From Conidiobolus incongruus B7586 (lineage: Eukaryota; Entomophthoromycota; Entomophthoromycetes; Entomophthorales; Conidiobolaceae): 13,745 nucleotides of DNA. The translations under genes were made by a program, and so were the position numbers. How positions within the stretch are numbered: the stretch's first letter is position 1; each line of letters begins with the position of its first letter. The stretch lies in assembly GCA_000697335.1 (NCBI GenBank), contig JNEM01007210.1:1-13745 (forward strand), given 5' to 3'. Positions 1-9,500 of this stretch are shown here, one piece after another. Under the pieces are notes generated by a model, which saw nothing but the letters and a program-made list of their open reading frames with translations, was not told where the DNA came from and did not search any database.

Positions 1-500
1 TTTAGATATATTTAGAAAATTATTAATAAAAATATTAACCCTTAATATCTAATTAAAATAAGTTATAAATTTGCAAGGTTTTGAGATAAAGGGATATATT
101 TAATAAAATATAACTATATCTTATTTTGCTATTTGTTATTATATTATAAAATATTTTATAGATATATTAAAATTTTCTGTCAGCATTTTTATATTTAAAT
201 CCTTTTTTAAAAAAATTCACTTATATATTAATCAACTTTATAAAAAAATAAATTAACTTATAATATTATTAAAATTACTAATACTAATCAATTTATTAAT
301 ATTAAGGTTATTAAAAATAATAATAAAAACATATTTAAACTTAAATTTAAATATATCAAAATTATGAATGAAAATAATAAGAATTATATTTATAAGTTAG
401 TTAATATAAGCAAATATAATATTATTATAAAAATATAACAAAGATTATTAAGCTATATATAAATATTAGTTAATATTGATATCATTATATATATTTTATA

Positions 501-736
501 CACTGACCTACAAAAGTGAGTCATAAAATCAAAAACACCTATATTTTTACTAATAACTTGATTAATATTTAATGAAATAAACCTAAATTAAATAATTAAA
601 ATCTATTTATTTATTATTAAATAATATACCTTAATTATATATTATAGTTTCAAGTAATCTAATATATACAATTGTTTTAGTTATTAATTAAAATATATAT
701 ATTTTTGATTTTATGACTCACTTTTGCAGGTTAGTG
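501..736. mobile_element. Tc1/mariner-type MITE, copy 1 (236 bp)
   Basis: Terminal inverted repeats of 35 bp lie at 501-535 and 702-736 and differ at only two positions. They begin CACTGACCT / CACTAACCT and continue through CAAAAGTGAGTCATAAAATC. A TA dinucleotide flanks each end (499-500 and 737-738), the target duplication of Tc1/mariner elements, and the CAAAAGT core also resembles many Tc1-family ends. The 166-bp interior is AT-rich and non-coding, so this is a non-autonomous miniature element that would need a transposase from elsewhere. The near-identical arms suggest it is younger than copy 2. Structure is seen directly; family assignment is inferred from ends and target site. Confidence 0.85.
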
Positions 737-1449
737 TATTAATATAAATATTACTTATATTTTAAGGAAAAATACACTTAATTAAAAAAATCTCATTATA
801 AAATTAAATAAAAATTGAAATATTATTATTAATATTCAATTAAAATTAATCAAAATAAGGTTATTTAATTTAATGAAACAAAAATATATTTTAGTATATT
901 TAACAAAAAGTTAAATTATTCAAAAAAAATATAAAATTATTTTATAGCTATTATGTTAATTATATTAAAAATTATAATAAAAAGTTAATTACTATTTAAA
1001 GATATATATTATTTTAAAATATAAAGTATTTTTATAAAGTTAATAAAAGAATTAATATTGAGATATATAAAAATATTTTAAATAATAATTGAAAGAAAAA
1101 TTTAATTAATATATTATATAAATTTAATATTATTTTTTGATAAAATAATAATTTTTATTCTATTATAGGTTTTATTACCAAATAACTTAAAAATAACAAA
1201 TTAATAGTTATAAAGTAGCTTTTTGAATTTTTTAACTTTAATTTGATTAAATACCTTTAAAATTAGTTAAAATTGTTATTAGAGTTTTTCCTTTAATAAA
1301 AAGTTTTTTAATTTTAAAAATATATTTAAAAGGTATAAAGCAAGATTAATCATTTTATATAAGAAATTGATTAATTTTATATCCTATAAACTTAAAAAAG
1401 TTAAAAAAGCTAAATATAAATATATCAAATTTTATTTTTTTATATTATC

Positions 1450-1658
1450 AAAAATCTACAAATTTATAACTCATCTTAGGTAAAATTTGAGGGTTGATAT
1501 TTTAACCAATTCATAACTAAATATCATTACTTAATGATTTATATTATTAATAAATATATATAATCTTAATTATTTAATTTTAATTTATTTTATTAAATAT
1601 TAATTTATTAATAAAAATATAAGTGTTTTTGATTTTATGACTCATTTTTATAGGTTAC

Positions 1659-1660
<2 letters not shown>
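1450..1660. mobile_element. Same MITE, copy 2, inverted and diverged
   Basis: The right end (1626-1660) matches the reverse complement of copy 1's left repeat over 35 bp with about five differences. Similarity continues inward through 1535-1625, including the segment TTAATTATTTAATTT and a run around TTATTAAATATTAAT. The other end is badly decayed: a block near 1455-1474 (CTACAAA...ACTCAT) and another near 1496-1522 (GATATTTTAA...ATAACTAA) align with the reverse complement of copy 1's right part. The left boundary is therefore approximate. It lies in the opposite orientation to copy 1, about 710 bp away. A TA follows at 1661-1662 and merges with the microsatellite. Confidence 0.6.

Positions 1661-1711
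<51 letters not shown>
1661..1711. repeat. (TAA)17 microsatellite
   Basis: Seventeen uninterrupted copies of TAA start exactly at the outer end of MITE copy 2, where the TA target dinucleotide would be. The perfect array in otherwise degenerate DNA suggests recent or continuing expansion by replication slippage. Confidence 0.95.
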
Positions 1712-1713
<2 letters not shown>

Positions 1714-2259
1714 TTTAGGAAATTATGATTAATTTAGAAATAAATATTTCTGATATTAGTTGAAATTGGATTTAATTATATTCAAGTATTATAAAGTGGT
1801 GATTAAAAATTAAATATGATAAATAAAGAAATCAAATATTCATTCTATCCCATTAATAACAAAAAATTCCAAAGTGCATAATATTTAAATATGAAATAAT
1901 AATATAACTTAAGAATGAAAATAAGATTAATGTATATATTATATTGATTAAACCTTACAAAAAAATTTGTTTTATTTCAGATTTAATAAAATAGAAAAAT
2001 TAGAATTTTTAGTTAAAATGAACTTGTTAGGTATTAAATAAATTTTGAATATAAATAAATTGGGATTTAATTTGAAAATATCATGTCATTTAAAAAATGA
2101 ATCTCAATATAATCTTTATATATACAAAATTTATAAAAAACTATATATTCTTAAATTGAGATTTCTCTATAATCAATTCACATTAATTTTTTCACTAATC
2201 ACAGTAAGATTTAACATACTCTACCACATTAAGAATATCATAGTATCTAGAAAACTTAG

Positions 2260-2265
2260 TTTATT
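2260..2265 (-). promoter_or_regulatory. Candidate poly(A) signal AATAAA of the ML gene
   Basis: On the minus strand AATAAA lies 10 nt beyond the TGA stop of the ML-domain gene. The position suits a very short 3' UTR, but the hexamer is common by chance in DNA this AT-rich. Confidence 0.4.
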
Positions 2266-2275
2266 ATGAAATATT

Positions 2276-2740
2276 TCAATATTCATGATTTTGCTGTAAA
2301 AGTGCGATTTCTTTACCATCCTGATTGACAATATGCATTTGAATGCGATATTTTACAAATGGTGGCCTTAAATAAGTTGGAACTACTCCGATTTGATCAA
2401 AAGTGGCTGGACCTGCTTTTTTTGGACAATCACCAAATTCACATAGTCCCCTATAAGCAACATTGAGTAGTAGTCCGTTGACATATGACTCATACTTAAT
2501 ATGACCGTTCTGAACAGGTTCAGTAAGGTTTCCACTAACTTTGAGGCTTTGCGGAGCCCAAATCATTCCAGGTATTAACGGTTTATCAAATGGGACCGGA
2601 AGAGTACCTGTAACTGAAACATTGTCAACTTTGAATATGGCATTGGATCTGTTACATTCAGAAATCTCGGAAACGTTAGTCTCTGGGCATTTTTCAGGGG
2701 TTTGAGCTAAGGCGAGGGCAGCAAGGAATAAGAAACGCAT
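2276..2740 (-). CDS. Secreted ML-domain (MD-2/NPC2-like) lipid-binding protein
   Basis: The product has 154 residues and resembles fungal ML-domain proteins, the family of NPC2 and phosphatidylglycerol/phosphatidylinositol transfer proteins, which hold one lipid in a beta-sandwich. Start: the ATG at 2738-2740; the frame continues upstream but has only TTG there. Residues 3-12 form a short hydrophobic stretch ending in Ala-Leu-Ala, a plausible though short signal peptide, so the protein is probably secreted or vacuolar. Cysteines at 18, 29, 100 and 105 fit ML disulfides; the CEFGDCP block (100-106) corresponds to the family's paired-Cys segment. The DQIGVVPTYLRPPF stretch and the strand ending VNQDGKEIALL (about 138-148) match the ML C-terminal half. 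Four N-glycosylation sequons lie at Asn22, 30, 40 and 71. No intron is needed. The exact lipid ligand cannot be told. Its GC content and CpG use are far above its flanks. The nearest gene is divergent, 3.8 kb away. Confidence 0.85.
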   Translation of the reverse strand: MRFLFLAALALAQTPEKCPETNVSEISECNRSNAIFKVDNVSVTGTLPVPFDKPLIPGMIWAPQSLKVSGNLTEPVQNGHIKYESYVNGLLLNVAYRGLCEFGDCPKKAGPATFDQIGVVPTYLRPPFVKYRIQMHIVNQDGKEIALLQQNHEY

Positions 2741-2797
2741 ATTAATTGAAAATTTATTCAAATTAGTTGATAATAAAATAAGTTTTCTTGAGTCTGA

Positions 2798-2805
2798 TAT
2801 TTATA
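2798..2805 (-). promoter_or_regulatory. TATA-like element upstream of the ML gene
   Basis: On the minus strand TATAAATA lies about 58 nt before the ATG at 2740, a plausible core-promoter position with a short 5' UTR. AT-rich background makes chance occurrence likely. Confidence 0.3.
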
Positions 2806-3550
2806 TTAGTTTGAATATTTATTCCTTTGAAATTTTGAAGGCATAATTAAGGTAATTTATGTTCATATTAATTCAAAATAAAATTTTATTAAAACTGAAA
2901 TTTTTCTAATACATTAATTTGCATGGCATATTTCTTAAATTGCATAAACATTAAATTGAAAAAATTATTATATAATAAAATCCTCTTTTAGGCAAAAACA
3001 TTGGGTCAGTAATTAAAATTTAAACTTGAAATAAGGATTTTATTGTTGCAAACACTATTTGAAAATAATGTTTTAATTTTGAAAATATATTCAAATTATC
3101 CAATATTTTTAGAAGATTTATATATAATATTTGATAATGTCTTTTTACCAAATAATGTTTGATATTGAATATTGATGTTGCATAAAAACTAATTATCATT
3201 CATCATATTTGAAAATACTATTATTTTGGGATCTAAAAATCAAATTGTCATAAACAATAGTTTGAATTAATTTACCAGTATAATTGACTTATATTAATAA
3301 TTTTGAATTAAAGTTGTATGCACTTTTTCTCTAAATTAAAGGAATGCCTTATAGGATAATAATATTTAGACTATTATGCAATCAAAATTAAATTATCGTA
3401 GTTCACAATAATGTGTGAAGCTAATATCGTCATTAGAAATGATGAAAATAGAGTTATGGTGTCTAGTATGTATTAAATACATCTATTATTAAAATTACTC
3501 AATGACATTTTTGGAAAATTAAATATCTACAATTTTATTTTTATTTATTT

Positions 3551-3607
3551 CAATCACGGGGCAAGAATATTGTTTCCAACATTTCGAATGCTGGCGATAG
3601 CTTCAGT
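3551..3607. other. GC-richer islet, possible gene relic
   Basis: This stretch is about half G+C in DNA that is otherwise about 80% A+T. On the minus strand a frame runs from 3643 to a TGA at 3554 (29 codons) and ends in the protein-like string EAIASIRNVGNNILAP. No family is recognised and the plus strand is also open, so it could be the end of a decayed gene or chance. Confidence 0.25.
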
Positions 3608-5849
3608 TAATAAATTGCATAATGATATTGCAATTTTGCTGACTTAAAAAATTTAATTTCATTTGCATAAAATGCTTGAATTTTTAAATTCTATTATTAT
3701 CATTATCAATTATATTTAAAAAATTTATTCTTTTAAGCCTTGTATTTTATAAAATTAAAATTGTTATTAATCACTTGGTCAAATAAAACATTTTTCATTA
3801 AATGTTACTATTGCTGGAGTTGAATTCAGAATATATTGGTAAATTTTGCTACAACGATATATCCAAAGATTTATAGAAAATAGATATCTCTGCCAACGTT
3901 ATATGACTCTATACTAAATAATTATACTTCAAAAGCATTATAAATTAATTAATCGGCATTAAGGTTACGATGTACCTTGCAAATTGAATTTTATCCAAAA
4001 GATTCACTTACTAATGATAATTCTTTTAAAATTCTAATTATAGCAGTTACTACTATATCTAGAAGATATGAATATATAATGATTTTGTCAAGCATAAACA
4101 TAAAACAGGCCATTATTATTAGAAAGTAAATAAAATTTGTTTATTATAAATAACAGAATATAACATGAATATTAATAATTAATATACTAATTACTTACTT
4201 GATCTAATTTTTAATCAGTTTTGGCTTATTTTTCGATAAAATTAGTTTACTTGAATAAAACAACATTTTTTAAATAAAATAAATTAACCAGGTTTCATTT
4301 TATACGATTGTTAAATCAATATTGACAATATTACATCTAATATACTAATACATATTTTTTCTTTGTATATGATCAATATCTGATATATACAAAAAATTCA
4401 TTATCTCAACTTAAAAATATAACAAATAAATATTTGGTAAAACATATAATACACTTATTTATAATATTATTTTTTATTGTTTTCATGCTAATTAACAGTT
4501 AGTTTTTCTAATCTTTTAAAAGACAAATATATACGATTTATTCATAATTTCCTTTAATCACAATAACTAATATACGTATATTATTTTATATCTAATATTA
4601 TACTATATTTTTAAATGATTATTAGTTATTTACAAAATATTTATTTAAATAGTGAATTTTGTAATAATTTATATATGTCAAAATATACTCAATTGAATAT
4701 TATTATCAAATTATTTTATACCATTCTATTATTTTCATATTATCAAGTATTATTTCATTGAAATTCATATTAAGATTAATAAATTTTCCATTAATAATTA
4801 TTAATTAGATCATTAGAAAAATAATTATATAATCTATGCATATATTTCTAATTTTAAAATTATACAAAATTGAATTATAAATTAATTTACATTAAAAATG
4901 ATTCATTAATATTTTGCAAAATATTTTTTTAGTGTTTAATAAAGTCGTTGATTAATTTTCCAATCTTTAGGTATGACGGTTATATATAAAATAATATATA
5001 GTATATTTAACAATCAAAAAATATGTTATCTCTCATTACATTATAAATTTTATTGTTATATAGAATATATGATGATAAGAAATCGACTGAATAATGGTTC
5101 TAAATATATTAAAAATATATGTAAACATTACGCCATATAAAAACATGAAATCAATTTAGAAATCTATTATCTCATTGTAAAAAATAATACTTTAACTCAT
5201 TATTATAGGATACTAAATATTCAAGTTTATTAATATTTTATCAATAACAAAATATTAATTGAATTCAATAATATTCATGTTATACTTTGCCCAAATTGAG
5301 TTTTATACAACTTGATACAAACTTCAAAGAATTTTATAAATTGGATAATGATTAAAAGTAATTCAATTGTATAGTAACATTTAATTCCATAGATTAAAAT
5401 CAATTTTATCGATATTTGAATTTTAGAGGATTAAATCAATAATAAAGTTATTAATTATTACTTTGAAATATTTGAATATTTATTCAAAACAGATGAGTTT
5501 ATAAAAGTCAAATCAAATATAAATACAATATTGGTTATATTTCTGGAACTAATGCATGCATATGGCAAAAAAGGTCAATATCTACTATAGATTATCAATA
5601 AGAGAAAAAATTACTTTACTTTGGTTTTAGATATTTACCTATAATATATTTTTAATTTCAAGTGAAAGATTATAGAATTAGAGTTAATTATTTATCACAA
5701 TTTACACATTATCATTTATATCTAAAGGCCATTCATAAATTCTTTTATTGATTTGTTTTATCTATTAAATTTATTTTGAGTATTATATTATTTCTAATTA
5801 CAAAATTAATGTAAGTGGGTCAAAATTCTTTTGAGATCTTGTTTAAACT

Positions 5850-6030
5850 CATATTTCAAAATAATATATATTTATTTCGACACAAGATATTGATTTTAAA
5901 AATATTAATAAATGCGATTATAATTGCTCGGAGATTTTAATTGACATCTGAAATTGATAAAAATTTTGGTGAGATCATAAATTTAATCAATGATTACTCA
6001 TTAAATCTCATTTCTCTTTATAATAAATAT
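5850..6030 (+). mobile_element. Possible relic of a LINE AP-endonuclease
   Basis: In one frame 5924-5941 reads LLGDFN, followed after one stop codon by HL; GDFN with a following His is the signature block of the AP-type endonuclease of non-LTR retrotransposons. About 15 nt on, in a neighbouring frame, 5956-6030 reads DKNFGEIINLINDYSLNLIS, which resembles the helix-plus-strand segment after GDFN in these enzymes. Upstream, KIIYIYFDT (about 5860-5886) could be the preceding strand. Several stops and at least one frame change separate the pieces, so any element is long dead. No reverse transcriptase segment was found. The match is short and AT-rich codons make chance similarity possible. Confidence 0.3.
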
Positions 6031-6114
6031 TGAGAAGGATATATTAATAATTGTTAGATAAAAATATTGCTGAATGGTGATTATTCAATAAATAAAAAAG
6101 GGTCTTTGTTAAAA

Positions 6115-6240
6115 TCACTTTAATTTCAGATTAATTAATCTTTCAATTTGAATTTGAATTTCAATCAAATTTTCTTTCATTTATCAAATTCAATTTGAAT
6201 TGAATGGTTTAAGAAAATATTGACCAATCAAATTAAGTGA
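6115..6240. repeat. Imperfect inverted repeat upstream of NUP98-NUP96
   Basis: The outer arms TCACTTTAATTT (6115-6126) and AAATTAAGTGA (6230-6240) pair with one bulge. The inner arms around 6142-6161 and 6186-6204 (CAATTTGAATTTG against CAATTTGAATTG) pair imperfectly, around a loop of about 24 nt. The right arm has roughly 9 extra bases. It could be a foldback element, a hairpin in the regulatory region, or low-complexity coincidence. Confidence 0.35.
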
Positions 6241-6430
6241 CCAAAATCCCATAAAGGTAAATAATATGAATTTAAGAATGTTATATATAAACACAACACT
6301 GGATTGTAAATTAAACAAGAAATAAAATTTCATCATCAAAATCTCGAATATATTCAAAATCTAATAAATAATAATTCATTATTAATTATTAGAAATTAAT
6401 TTCATTGAATATTTTAAATTCTTGTCATTA

Positions 6431-6513
6431 TTATATATATCAATATATATATATATATTATCTTTAGCTATTTATTTTGTACTTTGTTCGCTCTATAATT
6501 GTATATTATTAAT
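6431..6513 (+). promoter_or_regulatory. AT-repeat and probable core promoter/5' UTR of NUP98-NUP96
   Basis: An almost pure AT dinucleotide run (6431-6460) ends about 55 nt before the ATG at 6514 and could act as TATA element or nucleosome-poor promoter. A less AT-biased, pyrimidine-rich patch (TTTGTTCGCTCTATAATTG, about 6484-6502) follows, plausibly near the transcription start. The ATG has A at -3. Confidence 0.35.
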
Positions 6514-9500
6514 ATGAATTCTGGTATATATTTTTCAAAACATATCATTTCGAAATTTTCAATATTAATATATCTCTTTTAATAGGAACTGGCTTTAGCT
6601 TCGGGTCTTCCAATACAGGTAATTTTGTTCTTTATTCATTCTTTAGTTCAATTATTAACGTGTCTATCAGGAAATAACCCTTGGGGATCTAATCAAAATA
6701 GCAATAGCACCTTCGGCTTTGGAGCTAATAACAACCAGTCAAGTGGCTTCGGAGGTTTTGGCTCTAACAACAATGCCAACACTGGTGGTGGCCTATTTGG
6801 TCAATCTAATAATACTGGTGGTGGTTTCGGTCAATCCAACAACTCTGGTTTTGGTGGAGGTTTTGGAAGTAATAGCAACAACCAATCCAGTGGTTTTGGA
6901 GGCTTCGGCTCTAACGCTAATAATACTGGCGGTATGTTTGGCCAATCTAATAACACTGGTGGTTTTGGTCAATCCAACACTAATACTGGTGGTTTTGGAT
7001 TTGGCAATACTAACACTAACAACGCCTTTGGTTCTTCAAATACTGGGGGATTTGCTCAATCCAATACTAACACTGGTGGATTTGGATTCGGTAACACTAA
7101 TACTAACAATGCCTTTGGCTCTTCTAATACTGGTGGTTTTGGTAAGTTTTATGCTTAATTATTATCTTTATATTAATATATTAATAATTTATTTTAGGTC
7201 AATCCAACACCGGAGGATTTGGTCAGTCCAATAATACTAGTGGTTTTGGTGGCTTTGGAAGTTCTAACACTGGATCAATGTTTGGGGGTGCTTCTGGAAC
7301 ACAAGGTGGTTCTATTGAACTTGGTACGGGTCATACTCCCTTCAAAGTCACTAATGACAAAGATGCTAGCAACAACCCTATCGTTCTCCAAAGCATTTCA
7401 TTAATGCCCGCATATAAAGGTTTTAACTTTGAAGAATTGCGTTGGCAAGATTATCAACGTGGAAGAAGATTACCTGAAGCTCCTGGTCGTATTCCTAACC
7501 AATACCCTGAACCTACGGGTATGTTCGCTGGTGCTACTAATAATCACGGTAGGTCTATTTTAATATAATATATATTTAGATATAATATACTAACTGTTTC
7601 TTAGCTTTCAATAACGTCCTTCCTCCCGGCACTACTGCTGCTCCTTCTAACGCTAGTACTGGATTTGGCTTTGGAAACACTAATACATCTACCAATACTG
7701 GTTTTGGAAACACCGGTGGATTTGGCCAAACCAATACTAATACTGGTTTCGGATCTAATACTAACACTGGCTTTGGCAATACTGGTGGATTTGGTCAAAC
7801 CAATACCTCCAATACTGGCTTTGGATTTGGCCAGAGCAATCAAAATCAATCCTCTGGATTTGGTAACACTGGTGGGTTCGGCTCCAGTACTTTCGGTAAT
7901 AACAACCAAAACAAGACCGGATTATTTGGATCTAACACTGGTACTTCTACTGGCTTTGGATTTGGCAGTACTAACACTAATACCAACCAATCTGGTGGAT
8001 TATTTGGTAATAGTAATCAACAAAATACTAGCACTGGATTTGGATTTGGTAATAATAACACTAATACTGGCTTCGGTACTTCTACAAGCACTGGTTTCGG
8101 TAACAATACTACCACCACTAGCACTGGCTTTGGATTCGGAAATAATAGCAATACCAACACTGGAACATCGACTGGTTTCGGAACTGGTGGTAATACTGGC
8201 GGATTTGGATTTGGTAACAATACCAATACTAATACTGGAACCACTGGTACTGGTTTTGGTACCGGTTTAAACACTAATACCACTGGTACATCATTGTTCG
8301 GAAATGCTGGTACCAACAATACCACTGGTACCACTGGTGGTTTTGGATTTGGAACTAACAATACCGCTGGTACTAACACTACTGGCACCAGCTTATTTGG
8401 AAATAATGCTGCTAAGCCCACCTTTGGTACAGGATTTGGCTCCACTTCTACTGCCACTTCCACTGGTGGTGGTTTATTTGGAAACACTGCCAATACCGGT
8501 ACTACTGGTACTTCACTCTTTGGTAACAATGCTGCTAAGCCTGCTACTTCCTTCTCATTTGGCTCTACTAATAATAATGCCACTGGATCTTTGTTTGGTG
8601 GTAATACCTCTACCTCTACTTTTGGCACTACTCAGCCCACTTCTACATTTGGAACATCTACATTTGGCTCCCCCCAACCTGCCACTACATCTCTTTTTGG
8701 AAGCAACACTCTTGGTGGTGCCGCTGTTAACAATGCCGCTCCAATTGTTGCTCAAGTTGATAAAGATATTTATGGCTCTAACCTAGCAACTCCAGAAACT
8801 GTTGCTACTATTTTCAATTCTAAAATCACTCCTTCTGAGAAGAAGAATATTCCTCTTGCTACTCCCGTGGATTCTAAGCCTGCAGCCAAGGATTATCAGC
8901 CTTCTAATTCTACAGCTCGATTTCTTCCTTATAGAAGACCAGTACCCAGTGTCAATTTACCTGCTTCTTTCATTCCTCTTACTCAAGCTCCTGTACCTAT
9001 CTCCAAGCGTCCTTCTATTGCACCAGTCTCTAAAGTTTATGGCAAAGGAATTATGCCTAGTTATAGTGAATTAAGACCCGTCAATCGTCCTTACTTCGCC
9101 ACAAGATTTTCACTAAAGAAAGATGTCATTGAAGCTAGTGGTATTTTCAATGACAGTCGCAACTTCTTCGCTGCTTCTGTGAGTGTCAAAACTTCTGATG
9201 ATGCCAGCAAGAAACCTGAAACATCTTCCACCAAATCAACAGAAACCAAACTTACTCAAACTTCTGGAGCGGAAAACGACACTACACCTACTTTGAATGG
9301 TAAAGTTTCTCCTACTCCCGTTAATGCCACCACCACTACCACCACTACCACTTCCACAGAATCCAATGAAAGTAAGTATTATACCGTTCCTGAAATGAAG
9401 GAACTCCATAAAATGAGTGAAGAAGAATTATCCAGTCTTAAAAACTTCAAAGCTGGTCATCGTGATTTTGGTGAAATTGAATTCCTTCAAGAAGTTGATT

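Larger units (their letters stand above)
1..2275. other. CpG-free, extremely AT-rich gene-less flank
   Basis: By eye only about one base in ten is G or C, and I find no CG dinucleotide until the ML gene begins (first CpG at 2305). No open frame resembles a protein; the longest, near 2045-2269, encodes only a Lys/Asn/Ile/Leu/Tyr-rich string expected from AT-rich noise. The region holds two copies of an inverted-repeat element and a TAA microsatellite, listed separately. The rest looks like old repeat DNA decayed toward A+T. No tRNA or rRNA was recognised. Confidence 0.7.
2741..6513. other. 3.8 kb intergenic spacer between divergent genes
   Basis: Roughly one base in five is G or C, and CG dinucleotides are present at about the expected frequency, unlike the outer flanks. 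No tRNA, rRNA or intact gene was recognised. It contains the promoters of both genes, a GC-richer islet near 3551-3607, a possible LINE endonuclease relic near 5850-6030 and an imperfect hairpin at 6115-6240. Several open stretches of 40-58 codons (for example plus strand 3957-4127 and a minus-strand one near 5277-5430) have AT-driven composition and no recognisable motif, so they are not called genes. Confidence 0.6.
6586..8715 (+). other. FG/GLFG repeat region of the Nup98 half
   Basis: A low-complexity Gly/Phe/Asn/Thr/Ser array with dozens of FG dipeptides. The first part is rich in GFG and GGFGQSN units; the later part has GLFG/SLFG units such as GGLFG and [11 protein letters not shown] (the last occurs twice, near 8389 and 8512). 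Charged residues are nearly absent. Such arrays form the pore's cohesive permeability barrier and bind transport receptors. Introns 2-4 and the GLEBS motif interrupt it. Confidence 0.93.

Noticed and set aside
1330-1430. String KRYKARLI in a plus-strand frame, reminiscent of a block in Ty1/copia polymerases
   Set aside because: The likeness covers only a few residues and the following sequence does not match the family; in Lys/Ile-rich AT DNA this is not enough to name a fossil element.
2045-2269. 74-codon plus-strand open frame
   Set aside because: The product is an AT-driven Lys/Asn/Ile/Leu/Tyr string beginning at a non-ATG codon, with no motif; it lies in CpG-free decayed DNA.
2741-2761. 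Seven-residue upstream extension of the ML protein
   Set aside because: Its first codon is TTG; the first ATG at 2740 gives a hydrophobic leader.
3957-4127. 58-codon plus-strand open stretch, and a 51-codon minus-strand one near 5277-5430
   Set aside because: Runs of this length are expected a few times by chance in several kilobases of six-frame AT-rich DNA; no motif, no plausible start and no recognised family.
6625-6670. N-terminal extension [14 protein letters not shown] ahead of exon 3, resembling a signal or membrane segment
   Set aside because: It is the translation of intron 2, which has proper GT and AG ends; splicing instead gives a continuous FG-repeat N-terminus.
7601-8628. Long open frames on the minus strand (7601-7909, 8017-8628 and others) and in the +1 frame of the FG region
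   Set aside because: They are shadows of the GGT/AAT/ACT-rich repeat codons; their Pro/Val or Leu/Ile-rich products are reverse or shifted readings of FG repeats.
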